From assembly GCA_018716305.1 (NCBI GenBank), contig DVKB01000001.1, positions 1 to 43,902 of the forward strand: 43,902 nt of DNA. The letters run 5' to 3'. The notes under the pieces are model-generated. The model was not told where the DNA came from. It searched no databases and saw only the letters and a program-made list of their open reading frames with translations. Source of the DNA: Candidatus Scatomonas merdigallinarum. GTDB taxonomy: Bacteria; Bacillota; Clostridia; Lachnospirales; Lachnospiraceae. Of the stretch, positions 43,141 through 43,902 are shown in pieces (position 1 is the stretch's first letter; every line of letters starts with the position of its first letter). The position numbers were made by a program, and so were the translations under genes.

Positions 43141-43380
43141 CTAAAACTGCCGGAGAATCTCCAGCACCTGTTCCTCGTAGTTTCCTTCCAGTTCCCGGGT
43201 TCTGCCTACATTGGCCACATTGGTCTCCACGCCGCAGGGGCCGTCCCCGTCCGCGTATTCCCAGATGTGGTAGGACAGCCCCCGGTACTCAAAATCAATG
43301 CTGCCGCAGCCCTCCTCCTCGGTGTAGTCAAAAGAAATATGCTTCTCTCTCAGCAGATCCTGTATTTTTTCCAGACGCAT
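43141..43380 (-). CDS. small conserved protein of unknown function
   Basis: A 79-aa soluble protein with a helix-strand start (EKIQDLLREKHISFDYTEEEGCGSIDFEYRG), then YHIWEYADGDGPCGVETNVAN and a C-terminal helix NYEEQVLEILRQF. Two Cys are present, but no metal motif. AGGAGGAAT precedes the ATG. No family is recognised; the layout suggests a small alpha/beta fold. It is the last intact gene before the AT-rich accessory edge. Confidence 0.7.
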   Translation of the reverse strand: MRLEKIQDLLREKHISFDYTEEEGCGSIDFEYRGLSYHIWEYADGDGPCGVETNVANVGRTRELEGNYEEQVLEILRQF

Positions 43381-43456
43381 CGATGGATTCCTCCTGATAA
43401 ATTTTTCTATATCCTATCATATTTGTCCAAAAAGCGCCAGTTTTCCCGGGAAGAAC

Positions 43457-43654
43457 CGGAGGCAGCGTTGTTCTGCCTATTCCCGCTCCATCTTTTATTA
43501 CCGCAACATAAGGTTTCTTCTAATGATAGAAATCAACATTTCCAATATAGCCAGCAGCACCGTATATGGGATAATCTTCCTTTTTATTCATAATATCTGA
43601 TTGTTTCAAGTTTGACGAACCTTTTTCACAAACATCTTCAAGCCTTACTTTCAT
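43457..43654 (-). pseudogene. hsdS: broken type I restriction specificity gene (hsdS) N-terminal remnant
   Basis: The minus-strand frame starts with ATG at 43654, preceded by GGGGGCGGAAG, and reads VRLEDVCEKGSSNLKQSD, then EDYPIYGAAGYIGNVDFYH. This is the opening of the first target-recognition domain of HsdS proteins, which choose the DNA site for type I restriction-modification. A TAG at 43520-43522 interrupts it. The same frame then continues directly with KKPYVAVIKDGAGIGRTTLPP, the next conserved HsdS segment. The TAG thus looks like a Gln CAG codon mutated to amber. After 43457 the HsdS likeness stops and ordinary sequence upstream of the 43141 gene begins, so the rest is deleted. Base composition is more AT-rich than the neighbouring genes, pointing to acquired DNA. 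Confidence 0.82.
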
Positions 43655-43902
43655 CTTCCGCCCCCACAAATACGAATTGCACAATTTCTATGCAATGAAT
43701 TTTTGATGGGATGTTTTTACATTGATCTGATTCACAATGGCATAGTGCTTATGACAAGCTTGTCATAAGCTCTATTATGACAAGCAAGTATTTATGGAAA
43801 GAAAAAAGCTCTTGCCTGTATAACTACGGATTTTTATATAGCTTTTCTTTACATAATAATCGATACTTTCTGATGTAACTGACAATACGTCACATATCAG
43901 AA
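43655..43902. other. AT-rich intergenic edge with a possible gene tail
   Basis: No ribosome site or recognisable gene is seen. One minus-strand frame is open from the right edge to a TAA at 43775 (41 codons, with DVLSVTSESIDYYVKKSY) and could be the tail of a gene beyond the window, but the product is not recognisable. The stretch contains the palindrome at 43747-43770. Confidence 0.35.
43747..43785. repeat. perfect 24-bp palindrome plus a third half-site
   Basis: Positions 43747-43770 are a perfect inverted repeat centred on AAGCTT, with arm core TTATGACAAGC. The same 11-bp core occurs again in direct orientation at 43775-43785, 26 bp after its first copy at 43749-43759. There is no following T tract, so it is not a typical terminator. 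An operator or a recombination site is possible. Confidence 0.75.

Noticed and set aside
43775-43900. 41-codon minus-strand frame open to the right edge as the end of hsdM
   Set aside because: Too short and without a recognisable HsdM C-terminal motif; recorded only as a possible gene tail.

Overview
The window is a gene-dense chromosome segment from a GC-moderate, anaerobic, endospore-forming Clostridia, most likely a Lachnospiraceae member. That placement is inferred from a combination of features: HPr kinase plus ROK glucokinase, [FeFe]-hydrogenase maturases HydE and HydG, a YyaC-type sporulation protein, a large Bacillus-type SRP RNA, VanW, DUF5711 and DUF5685 proteins, and strong AGGAGG ribosome binding sites. 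Most genes lie on the minus strand in tight operons. No tRNA, rRNA, complete insertion sequence or CRISPR array was seen.

Layout. 1-218: edge-truncated Rpn/PD-(D/E)XK transposase-like fragment. 501-1967: VanW cell-wall protein with its own promoter and terminator. 2128-7024: maltodextrin/glycogen operon malQ, LacI regulator, glgP, with a double operator at the promoter. 7071-13823: phosphate operon pstS-pstC-pstA-pstB-phoU-phoB-phoR under a Pho-box promoter. 13952-16324: small proteins, then tsaE-tsaB-rimI. 16488-20329: cyclophilin, YigZ and a class A penicillin-binding protein. 20409-29239: unknown gene, hydE, hydG, ftsH, uvrC, then hprK-glcK with an extra promoter. 29502-31427: zinc-ribbon membrane protein, DUF5685, and a J-domain protein with a cysteine string. 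31650-32571: small membrane protein and a YihX-like phosphatase. 32598-35033: two single-pass membrane proteins, one DUF5711 and one with a degenerate MPN/JAB-like domain and LysM. 35294-40647: yyaC, then pfk-dnaX-ybaB-recR-tal, and the divergent SRP RNA. 40663-43380: ferritin, ProXp editing protein, HAD phosphatase, DUF1292, DUF1294 and an unknown. 43457-43902: AT-rich accessory edge with a broken type I restriction specificity gene and a perfect 24-bp palindrome.

How it fits together. Central carbon use is a theme: glycogen and maltodextrin breakdown, glucokinase, HPr kinase signalling, phosphofructokinase and transaldolase. The phosphate operon is a complete sensing and uptake unit. HydE and HydG indicate an [FeFe]-hydrogenase metabolism; HydF and the hydrogenase itself are outside the window.

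Most striking observations: (1) PstS appears circularly permuted, its canonical second half preceding its first half. (2) A protein at 33867-35033 joins an MPN/JAMM-like domain that has lost its catalytic residues to a transmembrane helix and an extracellular LysM. (3) A bacterial J-domain protein ends in a cysteine string and sits in an operon with DUF5685. (4) An HsdS remnant carries an in-frame amber codon beside an unexplained palindrome. All family assignments come from reading motifs by eye; no database search was run.
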